A stretch of 64,000 nt of DNA from Paenibacillus chibensis (GCF_004001045.1 NZ_BIMK01000009.1:186001-250000), one strand, 5' to 3'; numbered from the stretch's first letter, positions 33,675 to 42,916 are shown. Notes: generated by a model from the sequence alone, not told the origin. Made by a program: numbers and translations.

Positions 33675-33926
33675 ATGTTAAAAATCATGAAATATTTGAT
33701 TTTCAAAATCGGTTATATATACGGCAAGTTCCAGTATTTGATCATGAGCATTGCCGTAATAGGCATTTTAGATTTCCTTGTTTACTATGAACTTGCTGTT
33801 TCGATGATGGCGCTGCTAGCTCCTGAACTAGCCCCAGTGGTATTACTAATCATTGCTTGGCTCATGTATAAAGGGATTAAGAAGTTCATTGAAACCCGAC
33901 GGGGCAAGAAATATAGTTTTTTTTAG
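33675..33926 (+). CDS. Small two-helix membrane protein
   Basis: 83 residues with two hydrophobic helices (about 20-42 and 48-66) between basic ends (KGIKKFIETRRGKK). Not recognised. The ATG at 33675 follows AAAGGAGG with nine bases spacing. A longer open frame from 33528 begins in A+T-rich DNA without a ribosome site and is not preferred. It is convergent with the BlaR1-like gene and divergent from the sigma gene. Composition is A+T-rich like the DUF5050 gene. A toxin-like or stress-membrane role cannot be judged. Confidence 0.6.
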   Translation: MLKIMKYLIFKIGYIYGKFQYLIMSIAVIGILDFLVYYELAVSMMALLAPELAPVVLLIIAWLMYKGIKKFIETRRGKKYSFF

Positions 33927-33975
33927 ACGAGTAAGCACGCCGACATCATAAGTTGTCAACATCAATCAAGTCCAG

Positions 33976-36036
33976 TTACGGCAAATATTTCTCTGCAATA
34001 CTGGTCACATAACCGTCTTTTGAAGTAATAGTGCACAGGATTCCGGACTCGGGATACGGCTTGAAATGATCCATGAAGGCTTGCTTGCTTACGACTTTGG
34101 TTTGATTCGCGCCCCCGCTCTCCGGGTCAAGGAGGATGTACTTCGTTTCAACCGTCACTTTAAGGGGTTCCGTATCGGTGCTTTTGCTGAGAACATAGAA
34201 CCCACCGGGCATATCCACGTCCGGATTGATGTTCAAGTTTTTAAATCGTGCGGAATCCTTCAGCGTAAGCCATTCGGCTTTATCAAAATCAAAAGAATCA
34301 TCGTCCACGCTAAAGTTCAGAACATATCCCAATAACGTGCTTTCAGGCGTGATCGCAAAGTCCTTAGCCGTAGCATTATGGTCCGCAACCAGTTGATCTT
34401 TGGTCACATGTTGACCAAGATCTTCATTGATATACTGAAGGGCGACCTGTAAGGGGTCAAGAAGAGTGGGTGCCTCCCCTTTTGCCGCTTGCATCTGCAA
34501 ACTGGCATAATAATCCGCTATCGCCATCTCCGTTTGGGGCGTATTGTAATATTCATTCCCGTTGGTATCCTTCCATCGCTCCACGCACCAAATCCCCGCA
34601 TCGCCTTGAACAACGGGCTGGGATAATAAAAGCTGGCTTGTTTCTCCCGTGGACAACGGGAATTTCACCAGGATGTGATTTCCTGGATAGGTCTCATGAG
34701 GCAGCTGCCCATTCCCCTCCAGAAATACGCGAAGCGCCATTTTCTGTCCGGATGTTGTCTTCATATCATACTCCCCGCTTCCGATCACGCCCAGATACTG
34801 CGGTGTCGAGTCTGTAACCGAAAATATTAGCATCGGCTTTCCCATGCTTCCTTCTTCGGTAATGTAACCATCGCTCATCCCTTCGGTCACGATCAACTTG
34901 CTAGGATCTTCCGGTTTCAGGCGGTATTCAAGCGCCCAGATTTCCACAGGCGTTGGAAGCAGGTCGTCGAATTCCGCTATTTTTTCAAATTTAGTCATTT
35001 GGCTATCGACAATCTTCACATCTTTAAAGCCTTTCATTTTCTGGTGGATATATTGCTCAGCATAATCTTTGACGGTTAATTCCGCTTTTCGCGGATTGCT
35101 CATGAGTCCTACGCAAAGGGCTATGACGGCAATGACTGCCACGATTACAACCCAAAATGCCGGCTTCTTGTAATGAAGGATATTGATGATTCGCCCTTTC
35201 GTGCTACTCTCTCCAAATGCAAGAGGAGATCCGCCTATGAAGCGTTTTCCGGTAGACAAGGTCAACAACGAAGTCGAATAGTCCTTTTTTATTCCACTGC
35301 CCAATTGTCTAATAACACTTTCGTCGCAGGATTTCTCCATGTCATCGCTCATGAGGAAGAATGCCACCCAGACCAACGGATTAAACCAGTGAATGCACAG
35401 GACGGCGAACGCCAAAGGTTTAATGATATGATCCAGCCTTTGGATATGAACTTGTTCATGTTTGATGATATAAGCTTTTTCTTTATCGTTCAGACCGATC
35501 GGCAGATAAATTTTGGGACGAAGAAAGCCGAACACAAAGGGCGTCGTCATTGCGCTTTTTTCATAAATATTATTAAATAAGGGGACTGCATGCTGTAATT
35601 TCCGATGAAGTCGTACCGTGGTCACCATGCTGAATGCGATCAGCAAAACAATTCCGAACAGCCATACATACTGGCCGAATTCGAACCATAGATTGGCGGG
35701 AGTTGAACTGAGATTAGCATCTGGTGAAGCAAGAGGAGTAGATGCGGGCAACATGGGATTCGCCGTTTGGGCTTCCAATTCGGTGATTCCGCTTTGCATG
35801 GGAGGCGTTTGCGGGTAGATTCTGTTAAGCGGAACACGTTGTGCCTGAGCAGGGATGAAGCTGAATACGCTCTCGAAAGATACTGGGCATACGAGCCGGA
35901 ACCAGACGACGGACCAAAGCGCATAGGAGTAAATCTTGGGGATTTTTCTGAACAGCATTCGCGCCACGATCACGAACAAAATGACATAAATCCCTGTAAT
36001 GCTCATGTTTAACGTATGCATAAACAGCTGAGCCAC
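33976..36036 (-). CDS. BlaR1/MecR1-like M56 zinc metalloprotease without a penicillin-binding sensor domain
   Basis: 686 residues. Transmembrane helices lie near 12-30, 38-50, 122-140 and after 305. The M56 protease motif HEQVH (193-197), followed by LVWVAFFLMSDDMEKSCDESV, is intact. In true BlaR1 the C-terminus is a serine penicillin-binding domain with SxxK; here it is a different extracytoplasmic region of about 350 residues, without such a motif. So it likely senses something other than beta-lactam and cleaves the BlaI-type repressor. A GTG start at 36036 follows AGGAGGG placed in the end of blaI. The partner repressor is frameshifted. Confidence 0.85.
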   Translation of the reverse strand: MAQLFMHTLNMSITGIYVILFVIVARMLFRKIPKIYSYALWSVVWFRLVCPVSFESVFSFIPAQAQRVPLNRIYPQTPPMQSGITELEAQTANPMLPASTPLASPDANLSSTPANLWFEFGQYVWLFGIVLLIAFSMVTTVRLHRKLQHAVPLFNNIYEKSAMTTPFVFGFLRPKIYLPIGLNDKEKAYIIKHEQVHIQRLDHIIKPLAFAVLCIHWFNPLVWVAFFLMSDDMEKSCDESVIRQLGSGIKKDYSTSLLTLSTGKRFIGGSPLAFGESSTKGRIINILHYKKPAFWVVIVAVIAVIALCVGLMSNPRKAELTVKDYAEQYIHQKMKGFKDVKIVDSQMTKFEKIAEFDDLLPTPVEIWALEYRLKPEDPSKLIVTEGMSDGYITEEGSMGKPMLIFSVTDSTPQYLGVIGSGEYDMKTTSGQKMALRVFLEGNGQLPHETYPGNHILVKFPLSTGETSQLLLSQPVVQGDAGIWCVERWKDTNGNEYYNTPQTEMAIADYYASLQMQAAKGEAPTLLDPLQVALQYINEDLGQHVTKDQLVADHNATAKDFAITPESTLLGYVLNFSVDDDSFDFDKAEWLTLKDSARFKNLNINPDVDMPGGFYVLSKSTDTEPLKVTVETKYILLDPESGGANQTKVVSKQAFMDHFKPYPESGILCTITSKDGYVTSIAEKYLP

Positions 36037-36039
36037 GGA

Positions 36040-36404
36040 TTATCCCTCCTTATGCTCGTTGATCAGTTTTAGCACATCATCAATTTCACTCTCGCTCAGC
36101 TTTCGGGTTTTGGTGAATGCGGCCAAAAACTTTGGCAATGACCCATTAAAAGTGTCCTTCACAAACTGATTGCTTTGCTCGGCAAAGAAATCATCCCTTT
36201 GGATAATCGCGACGACAACACCATTTTGGTTAGCAAAGATCCCTTTACTCTCAATACGTTTTAGCATGGTGTACGTGGTCGATTTCTTCCAGTTTAGCTC
36301 TGACTCGCACAACTTGACTAAATCTCCAGACGAGATCGGCTCATGGTCCCAAATTAATTTTCCGCGAATTTCCCTTCCGTTTCCGTCAGTCTGATGTTCC
36401 CCAA
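36040..36404 (-). pseudogene. blaI: blaI-like repressor with a frameshift in its N-terminus
   Basis: The frame from TTG at 36404 reads LGNIRLTETEGKFAEN and stops. The frame continuing from about 36355 gives LIWDHEPISSGDLVKLCESE, then LNWKKSTTYTMLKRIESKGI to a stop at 36040. BlaI proteins run GNIKLTESEMKFAELIWDNEP without break, so two extra bases (or one missing) in the A-rich run near 36355-36363 split the gene. Spliced, it would be about 120 residues, normal for the family. The DNA-binding helix is just after the break, so as read the gene cannot give an intact repressor. Sequencing error remains possible. Two intact BlaI operators lie upstream. Confidence 0.85.
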
Positions 36405-36421
36405 TTTACACGCCCCCCTCT

Positions 36422-36440
36422 GGTCTACATTTCATAGACC
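36422..36440 (-). promoter_or_regulatory. BlaI/MecI-type operator 1
   Basis: GGTCTA-N7-TAGACC, a 6-7-6 dyad immediately upstream of the blaI start. Confidence 0.75.
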
Positions 36441-36455
36441 GCTTCTTCTCATCCC

Positions 36456-36474
36456 AGTCTATAATTTGTAGACT
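36456..36474 (-). promoter_or_regulatory. BlaI/MecI-type operator 2
   Basis: AGTCTA-N7-TAGACT, the same 6-7-6 architecture as operator 1, 34 bases further upstream. A half site GTCTA follows at 36480-36484. Paired dyads in front of blaI-blaR genes are usual. Confidence 0.78.
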
Positions 36475-36619
36475 CATTTGTCTATATATGGTTATTATGT
36501 TTTTTATTACATTTTCTTCATTCATCGTTCATCGAAGAATTTAAGTATTCGGAAAGATCAAGCGATTGGTGTTTTATAATCGATATTCTGTAGCCACGGT
36601 AGAAATAAGGAGGGAAATC

Positions 36620-36820
36620 TTGTGGACCGCAAGCCCGGGGGGCGTGGCAGGTTGGCCATACGTGATTTGTTGTGGCCTTCAGCCAGCGAACGTTGACAGC
36701 CTTCCGATGAGCATGATAATAATGTATATGGAATACGATGGTATTCCTAATGCTACCTTCAGAAAGGCGGAATGTCTTTTGATTGATACCCAGCCTAACC
36801 CTAAACCTTTTATCTCGTAA
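36620..36820 (+). CDS. Doubtful short open frame
   Basis: 66 residues from TTG after AGGAGG and six bases. The product has no recognised motif. A GTG at 36622 opens another frame that ends after 24 codons (DRKPGGRGRLAIRDLL); the mixture suggests a decayed small gene, not an intact one. The rest of the 36475-36847 interval shows only a possible promoter for the beta-lactamase-like gene. Confidence 0.2.
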   Translation: MWTASPGGVAGWPYVICCGLQPANVDSLPMSMIIMYMEYDGIPNATFRKAECLLIDTQPNPKPFIS

Positions 36821-36847
36821 ATACTAAGATAAGAGGTGCATTAATTG

Positions 36848-37831
36848 ATGAACATCATACATGAACGCAATAAAATCGAACGACATATCAGGTCCTTGAA
36901 AGCATCAGAGGAATTCAAAGGCAGCGTACTGGTTGCCGCACATGAAAACATCATTCTCGCAAAGGGATATGGTCTGGCAAGTGTCGAACTAGGCGCAGCG
37001 AACCAGCGCGAAACCGTCTACCGCATAGGCTCCGTTTCAAAGCCGATCACTGCTGCAGCCATTTTGACCCTAGTCCGGCATGGCCGGCTTCGGACCACTG
37101 ATTGCGTAACAACCTATTTGCCAGCGTATCCGCAGTGGAGCAAGATCACGATCGAGCATTTGCTTACCCATCGGTCAGGCATTCCGAACCTTGTCATGCT
37201 TGCGGATTTCCCACAGTTCTCGCTGCAGCCGCATACCCTTGATGAGCTCATGGCACTATTCAGTGCCCTTCCCTTGAACTTCGAGCCAGGAACACAGTTC
37301 GAATATACCAATTCGGGCTATATTCTGCTCGGAAAAGTGATTGAAGCGATCAGTGGGATGAACTACGCCGAATGTGTGCAGCAGCATGTGTTCCTTCCCG
37401 CAGGGATGGAGCATACATGTCTGGACGATTCGCGCACAATCATACCAAACTGCGCAAGCGGGTATGAGTATGATTCTTCAGGCAGAATGATACGAGCATC
37501 CTATATCGACATGTCGAACGTTCATGCGGCAGGGGGATTCCTATCAACGATCGACGATCTCTACCGATTGGACCATGCGCTTCGCCACCATCGTTTGTTC
37601 GATCACCATGTTTCTCAAGGCATGAATGCTCAGCACTTCCACCCCTACGGGTACGGTTGGTTTCAGACAAGCTTCCCCGTTCTCTTCCATCATGGGGGAA
37701 TCAATGGTTTTACTTCCACGTTCATTCGCCATCTAGAGCAGGATTTCACGGTTATCGCACTCAGCAACCGGGTCACGCCGAATACGGCGGCGCTCGGTCT
37801 CCAGCTTATGGAAATGTTGATCGAAGATTGA
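36848..37831 (+). CDS. Beta-lactamase/PBP-like serine hydrolase (class C-type fold)
   Basis: About 327 residues. Active-site motifs of the beta-lactamase family 12 group are visible: SVSK (62-65) with catalytic Ser62, YTN in FEYTNSGYILLGKV, and the HGG triad in FHHGGINGF. There is no signal peptide, so it is probably cytoplasmic. Members include esterases, D-amino-acid peptidases and true lactamases, so resistance is not implied. The ATG at 36848 lies nine bases after GAGGTG; a TTG three bases earlier is possible. It is divergent from the blaI-blaR pair, but the operators lie nearer to blaI. Confidence 0.87.
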   Translation: MNIIHERNKIERHIRSLKASEEFKGSVLVAAHENIILAKGYGLASVELGAANQRETVYRIGSVSKPITAAAILTLVRHGRLRTTDCVTTYLPAYPQWSKITIEHLLTHRSGIPNLVMLADFPQFSLQPHTLDELMALFSALPLNFEPGTQFEYTNSGYILLGKVIEAISGMNYAECVQQHVFLPAGMEHTCLDDSRTIIPNCASGYEYDSSGRMIRASYIDMSNVHAAGGFLSTIDDLYRLDHALRHHRLFDHHVSQGMNAQHFHPYGYGWFQTSFPVLFHHGGINGFTSTFIRHLEQDFTVIALSNRVTPNTAALGLQLMEMLIED

Positions 37832-37913
37832 TATCCTGAATGTCCGCGACGAAGACGAATTTGAGGATGCTGCAGGTTAGGACAAGCAACCTGTAACCGT
37901 CTGATATGAACAT

Positions 37914-37965
37914 AAAAAGGCCGTCAGCCCTCCCCCGCGAGGATGCTTGATCGGCCTTTTTTTTG
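37914..37965 (+). terminator. Terminator after the serine hydrolase
   Basis: AAAAAGGCCG (37914-37923) pairs with CGGCCTTTTT (37952-37961) over a GC-rich loop. It is followed by TTTGAATA and is probably bidirectional with the methyltransferase gene. Confidence 0.8.
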
Positions 37966-38029
37966 AATAAAATTGAATGACTTTATCGTCCCCCTGCTTG
38001 CGCATTTGCTAAGAAAAGTCGCCGTCTGC

Positions 38030-38815
38030 TCATTCTGGCCGGACAGCTTGAATATAGACGGCTTCGCCTGTAAAGCTTGAAAGCCTTCCCGTTTCATCCG
38101 CTTCCACCGAGAAAAATCCGCGAACATCCTCCTCGGCCTCCAGCAGACTTCTCTCCAGCGCATCTCGATCCGCTTCCGGCAGCCCGGCCCGCTCGCACCA
38201 ATCCTGGAACCGGAACGGCTTCGGAAAGCAGCTGAGCGTCTCGAGGCGGAAGCCGGTTTTTTCGAGCACATGAATCCACTCCGATTTTTTCCATGCTCTC
38301 ACATGGCTTACATCCCGCCGCTTTTCGATATCATTATAAAATGCATCATAACGATTCTGCTCGGGAGCCACATTATCAATCAGCAGCAGCTTGCCTCCCG
38401 GCTTGACGACCCGCAGTGCTTCCGCCGCGAAAGCGGGGATATCCGTAAAATGATGCGCGGCGATTCGGCAGGTAACCAGGTCAAAGGAGGCATCCTCGAA
38501 CGGCAGCTGCTCCGCATCCCCCGTTACATAACTTACGTTGGTGTGGCCATTGCCGCGGATAAACCGCTCCGCCGCTTCCAGCATTTCACGGGTCAAGTCA
38601 TAAGCCGTCACATGCCGAACCCGCGGTGCCAACGCATTGGCCACATGGCCGCCTCCTGTCGCAATATCGAGCACATTCATAAGAGCATCGGCTTTGGAGC
38701 AGGACACGAGCATGGCCAAATCCTCACCGTTGGCGTGGCGTGCGCTCGTCACATACTTTTCCGCATTCCGGGCAAATTGCTGCCTTACCTGCTTTTTCAC
38801 CAAATCTTCCGACAT
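38030..38815 (-). CDS. Class I SAM-dependent methyltransferase
   Basis: 261 residues. The SAM-binding motif LDIATGGGHVANALA, the acidic TAYDLTREML, the D-A motif TGDAEQLPFEDASFDLV and RVVKPGGKLLLID follow the UbiE/YcgJ-like pattern. These methylate small molecules; the acceptor is unknown. The ATG at 38815 follows GGAGGAGAGG. The longer open frame upstream lacks a ribosome site. It is divergent from the MFS gene, with a 427-base gap. Confidence 0.88.
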   Translation of the reverse strand: MSEDLVKKQVRQQFARNAEKYVTSARHANGEDLAMLVSCSKADALMNVLDIATGGGHVANALAPRVRHVTAYDLTREMLEAAERFIRGNGHTNVSYVTGDAEQLPFEDASFDLVTCRIAAHHFTDIPAFAAEALRVVKPGGKLLLIDNVAPEQNRYDAFYNDIEKRRDVSHVRAWKKSEWIHVLEKTGFRLETLSCFPKPFRFQDWCERAGLPEADRDALERSLLEAEEDVRGFFSVEADETGRLSSFTGEAVYIQAVRPE

Positions 38816-39090
38816 AACCTCTCCTCCTTGAAGGTCCATTATAACTAAGTTTTCAAAAAGCATATATGTTTCATCTAGTAAAACCTCATCCCGACTATCG
38901 GTACAAAAATAACTTATCACAGATCATGAAGATTGTAAATTATGCCATGCAAATACGCTCCATTACTCCGATTAGGCGCTTATGATAGCAGGTCGTTTGC
39001 AATCATTGCTTTCGCCCCCGTTCGATTCGACGAACCAAGCAGCCTCTGGCATATTGTATGGATTTTGCTGTTTTTCACCAAAAATTTTGC
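38816..39090. other. Intergenic region before the MFS gene
   Basis: Contains the methyltransferase 5' region and no convincing gene. Short open frames here have no ribosome site. The MFS promoter and its operator follow at 39091-39110. Confidence 0.5.
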
Positions 39091-39110
39091 TATAATACAA
39101 ACCAGTTTGT
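39091..39110 (+). promoter_or_regulatory. -10 element and TetR-type operator of the MFS exporter
   Basis: TATAAT (39091-39096) is followed directly by the perfect 6-2-6 palindrome ACAAACCAGTTTGT (39097-39110), typical of TetR-family operators. The -35 element is weak. No TetR gene is adjacent. Confidence 0.6.
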
Positions 39111-39242
39111 CCCCCTTATTCTTAAGTCAAAAGGTGTGTTCCTTATGCTTTCATTTTCCAGATTAATCAAATGCAAACCCCCGATCCCGTAATTTCCTTG
39201 CCAGCTGATTGAGATTTTCGAAATATAAGGGGGATATGAGCT

Positions 39243-40430
39243 GTGCAAAGAAAAATCTCAAAACCGTCATTATTATTGTTGATTGTTCTCGTGGGTTTTC
39301 CACAGATGAGCGAAACCATGTATACGCCGTCCTTGCCGGACATCGCCCGCCACTTGGGCGCAAGCAATAACGTGATCCAGCTTACGCTCAGCGTGTACTT
39401 TTTAGGCTTCGCCATCGGTGTTTTTTGCTGGGGAAGACTTTCGGATTCCATCGGGCGGCGGCCCGCCATGTTGTGGGGAATTCTCGTATACGGCCTGGGC
39501 AGTTTCGGCTGCTATCTCGCGAATTCCGCCGATTGGCTGATGGCATGCCGCTGCATCCAGGCTTTCGGAGCCAGCACAGGCTCTGTCGTCACGCAAACGA
39601 TGCTGCGGGAGAGCTACGATGCAGCCAAGCGCCATGCATTGTTCGCGCAAATATCGGCCGCGCTCGCGTTTACGCCGGCGTTAGGGCCACTCATCGGCGG
39701 ATGGATAGACCAGGCGCTCGGCTTCAAAGCCGTCTTCTTCGTGCTGGTGCTGATAAGCATCGTGCTCCTGTCCTATGCATGGAACGCCCTACCCGAAACA
39801 AGGGTGACGATACCGGCGAATATCCGAATATCATCCGTGGCCAAGCGCCTTCTCACGGACTCCAGAATCTGGGCGTATGGCTGTCTCATCGGAGCGGCTA
39901 ACGGCGTCCTATTCAGCTATTATGCGGAAGCCCCGTTTATTTTCATCGAATATTTTCATATGAATCCCGGTGTCTACGGCTTCTTCGGGATATTTGTCGC
40001 TCTGTCTTCCATTGGCGGCGCGATGCTGTCCAAAAAGTGGACTTCCCGCCGCGGGCCGCAAAGCATGATCTTGACCGGCTCCTTCATCGCAGCTCTCGGA
40101 GCCCTTTGCCTCCTGTGTCTTACCCTGTCTGGCATGCAAGCTTCCGCGGGGACATTAACGGGCATGGTCATCTGTACCTTCATCCTGTTGCTCGGCATCG
40201 GCATGTCGCTCCCGAACTGCCTTAGTCTGGCGCTGACCCGTTACGGGGATGTTCTCGGCACGGCCGGAGCCATTTTCGGATTGGGTTACTACCTGATCAT
40301 CAGCCTGATCACAAGCGGCATGAGCTTGCTGCACAATGGATCGCTGGCGACGATGCCATTGTATTTCCTTGGCTTGACCGCGGCTATGGTCCTCATCAGC
40401 CGATGGCTTGCGAAGACCGCAACGGCATAA
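39243..40430 (+). CDS. MFS multidrug exporter, Bcr/CflA family
   Basis: 395 residues with twelve transmembrane helices. The motif GRLSDSIGRRPAMLWGIL (loop 2-3) and the Bcr-type TPSLPDIARHLGASNNVIQLTLSVYFLGFAIG near the N-terminus place it in drug:H+ antiporter family 1 (Bcr/CflA), which exports chloramphenicol, bicyclomycin or other drugs. The start is a GTG ten bases after AAGGGGG. A TetR-type palindrome lies at its promoter, so it is likely induced by a ligand. The gene ends at a terminator shared with the AraC gene. Confidence 0.9.
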   Translation: MQRKISKPSLLLLIVLVGFPQMSETMYTPSLPDIARHLGASNNVIQLTLSVYFLGFAIGVFCWGRLSDSIGRRPAMLWGILVYGLGSFGCYLANSADWLMACRCIQAFGASTGSVVTQTMLRESYDAAKRHALFAQISAALAFTPALGPLIGGWIDQALGFKAVFFVLVLISIVLLSYAWNALPETRVTIPANIRISSVAKRLLTDSRIWAYGCLIGAANGVLFSYYAEAPFIFIEYFHMNPGVYGFFGIFVALSSIGGAMLSKKWTSRRGPQSMILTGSFIAALGALCLLCLTLSGMQASAGTLTGMVICTFILLLGIGMSLPNCLSLALTRYGDVLGTAGAIFGLGYYLIISLITSGMSLLHNGSLATMPLYFLGLTAAMVLISRWLAKTATA

Positions 40431-40463
40431 TCCGATATGGGATTAATGATGCTGAAACCAGCA

Positions 40464-40500
40464 GAAAGAACCCGCCACATGGCGGGTTCTTTCTATTAAA
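40464..40500. terminator. Bidirectional terminator
   Basis: GAAAGAACCCGCCA (40464-40477) pairs with TGGCGGGTTCTTTC (40480-40493) between the convergent MFS and AraC genes. Confidence 0.85.
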
Positions 40501-40525
40501 CTCATTTTCATGCAATGTTGTAGAT

Positions 40526-42916
40526 TCATCCAGCATCGTCTGCATATGGCAGCATATTTTCGCGGTATTTGCCCGGCGTCACACCCTCCAGCTTTTTGAA
40601 TGCGCGGATAAACACGACATCACTCGTGTAACCGACCATCTGGGCAATTTGCCCGTTGGTCAGATCCTTGTCTCCCATATGCTGCTTGGCAAGCTCGATC
40701 CGTTTGCGGACGATCGCATCGCTCAGGTTTTGGCCGCTCTGCTTCTTATAGAACGTCGAGACATATTGCGGGGTCATGCCGAAGCGGTCCGCCACCATGC
40801 CAAGTCCCATATTCGGATCCGTGAAATGGGTTTCCACGAACCGCTCCATCTCCTGCTGCAGCTGCGCGCTGTGATCGGTCCGCTCCGTGACCAGCGATTC
40901 CGTCAACAGCTGGTACAGCTTTTTCGTCCGCCGGTGCATTCCTTCGGCCGTCTCGTACGAGAAGATATCCTTCACCAGATCGATGTCCGGGCCCAAAATC
41001 TCGTTCGGCTCCGTGCCGGTCGCGTTGATGATTTTCAGGAACGTGCTTGTGATGTTGAAAAATAAGCAGCGCCCCATCTCCGGCGTCATGCAGCCGGACT
41101 CGAAGTTCATCATATAGATGGTATCCAGCAGCTTCAGCACGTTATCCGCATCACCGCTGCGGACGAAATTGATCAGCTGTACCTCGATATCAATCGGGTA
41201 ATAGTAGTGCGCGTGGACGGTCTGAATATCCCGGAAATAAATAATCGTGCCGCTGCCGCGGATAATGCGGTATTCAAAGGCGGCCACCGCCTCCGCATAG
41301 CTTTCCCCAATGCTTTTCGCTCCGGAATGAGGCTGGCCGGCGGCCACCGTAATATCCATTTTAAAACGCTGCTCTATCACGTTTTTCAGGGATTCACACA
41401 TCAGCTTCACGACGAGTTCCGCTTCGGCGCCCTCCATGACATCGAAGTTCATCAGAAAAGCGATCCGATCGCGGTCCAGCTCTACGGCGAATGATTTATG
41501 CGGACTCGGAATGAGCTCCGTTCCGATGTTCGAGATAATGAACCTGGCAAGGGCCCACTGCTCCTCGTCCTGCCCCCCGTTAAACCTTTCGATGCTGTCC
41601 AGATGAACCAGAACGACCGAGAAGTAATCGCTTACAAACTCCAGATTCATAAACCGCAAGGAATGGCCGCCCTTATCCGACGTATCCACGTTCATCTGTC
41701 CGCGGATGAGCCGCGACAGATAATTGGACCGGATGACAGGGGTTTGGCGGGCCAGCAGGCTGCGCAAATTCCTCTCTTCGTGCAGCGAGCCTTCGATCGT
41801 CTGCAGGATAAACTCGTATTCGTTGACGGATGGCTTACCGCTCCAATCCTTGCCGCGCAGAATGACATTGACCGCTCTTCGCAGCGGGCTGTAGTTGCGG
41901 TATGTAATCATAAAAGCGGCGGACATGCCGACGAACAGGCACAAGGCGAACAGGATCATGGCCCAACGTTTAATGAGAATCACCTGCTGCATGAACACGC
42001 TGCGCGGGGTAATGAGGACGTATTTCCATCCTTCTTTTTGGGAAGGGGTATACGAAACGATCTTCTCATCTCCGTTCAAGGTTTGATTGAACAAGCCGCC
42101 CCCGCCCTCGATTTTGGACAGCACGCCTGAGGGAAGCGGTTCCCGGTCCGTCGCCATAATCGTTCTTCCGCCGCCGTCCACGATGTATATCGAGCTGTCG
42201 CTCGCGGTTTCGATCTGCGCGAACATTTCCTTGATCCGGCTTTCATCGATCAGGACGACAAAGCTGCCTTTGATATCACTTCTGTCGCGGCCGGGAAGGG
42301 ACTGGATGAACGTCACGACGTTAGCCGGCTTTTTATCCAGGCTTTCCATCGGATCGTATTCCGCCCGCCGCAGCAGCGTGGAAGTTGGAAGATAGGCCAT
42401 CGAATGATATTGGTGCAGCATGTCGTCCCGCCACTGCTCGTAAGGCATGCCCTGATAGCTGTAATACATGTCGTAAAACTTTCGTGAATCCGTCATGAGT
42501 CCTGTCTTGAGGATCAGATCACTTTTATCGAAATACACATAGTAATCCAAAATAAAATTCGTAATATTCCCGGGACGGGACATGGTGTTTCTCATAAACT
42601 CGATAAATTTGTAACGATCCGCACTCTCCGGATCTCCGCTCAGCTTCAACAGATACTCCAGCTTCGGGTCAAAAATGATTTGTTGAACGAGCTTTTCCAC
42701 TTCATTCAGCTTGCCGTCCAAGGACAGCTTGAGCTGCTCCAGCATGGCTTTGTTGGACCGGTTGGCCCCGTTTTCCAGACTGGCCTCCACTTTGGTATAC
42801 AAGAAGGCGCCCATCGAAACGGGAATAAGCAAAAGAACCAGATTCGAGATCAGCATGGTCATCCATACGCTTTTCAAATTTCGTATTCCGAGTGGACGAA
42901 GCAGCCATTTCAACAA
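40526..42916 (-). CDS. Membrane-bound AraC-family regulator (YesN-like, extracellular sensor domain)
   Basis: 796 residues. Transmembrane helices lie near 20-42 and 308-330 and flank a Cache-like extracellular sensor. The cytoplasmic part ends with a tandem AraC helix-turn-helix pair: RKRIELAKQHMGDKDLTNGQIAQMVGYTSDVVFIRAFKKLEGVTPGKYR. Such proteins sense sugars outside the cell and control neighbouring polysaccharide-use genes. The start is a TTG at 42916 (or the next TTG at 42913) after AAGGGGGG. It lies 88 bases after the permease gene in the same direction, so it is last in the carbohydrate locus and may regulate it. Confidence 0.88.
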   Translation of the reverse strand: MLKWLLRPLGIRNLKSVWMTMLISNLVLLLIPVSMGAFLYTKVEASLENGANRSNKAMLEQLKLSLDGKLNEVEKLVQQIIFDPKLEYLLKLSGDPESADRYKFIEFMRNTMSRPGNITNFILDYYVYFDKSDLILKTGLMTDSRKFYDMYYSYQGMPYEQWRDDMLHQYHSMAYLPTSTLLRRAEYDPMESLDKKPANVVTFIQSLPGRDRSDIKGSFVVLIDESRIKEMFAQIETASDSSIYIVDGGGRTIMATDREPLPSGVLSKIEGGGGLFNQTLNGDEKIVSYTPSQKEGWKYVLITPRSVFMQQVILIKRWAMILFALCLFVGMSAAFMITYRNYSPLRRAVNVILRGKDWSGKPSVNEYEFILQTIEGSLHEERNLRSLLARQTPVIRSNYLSRLIRGQMNVDTSDKGGHSLRFMNLEFVSDYFSVVLVHLDSIERFNGGQDEEQWALARFIISNIGTELIPSPHKSFAVELDRDRIAFLMNFDVMEGAEAELVVKLMCESLKNVIEQRFKMDITVAAGQPHSGAKSIGESYAEAVAAFEYRIIRGSGTIIYFRDIQTVHAHYYYPIDIEVQLINFVRSGDADNVLKLLDTIYMMNFESGCMTPEMGRCLFFNITSTFLKIINATGTEPNEILGPDIDLVKDIFSYETAEGMHRRTKKLYQLLTESLVTERTDHSAQLQQEMERFVETHFTDPNMGLGMVADRFGMTPQYVSTFYKKQSGQNLSDAIVRKRIELAKQHMGDKDLTNGQIAQMVGYTSDVVFIRAFKKLEGVTPGKYRENMLPYADDAG

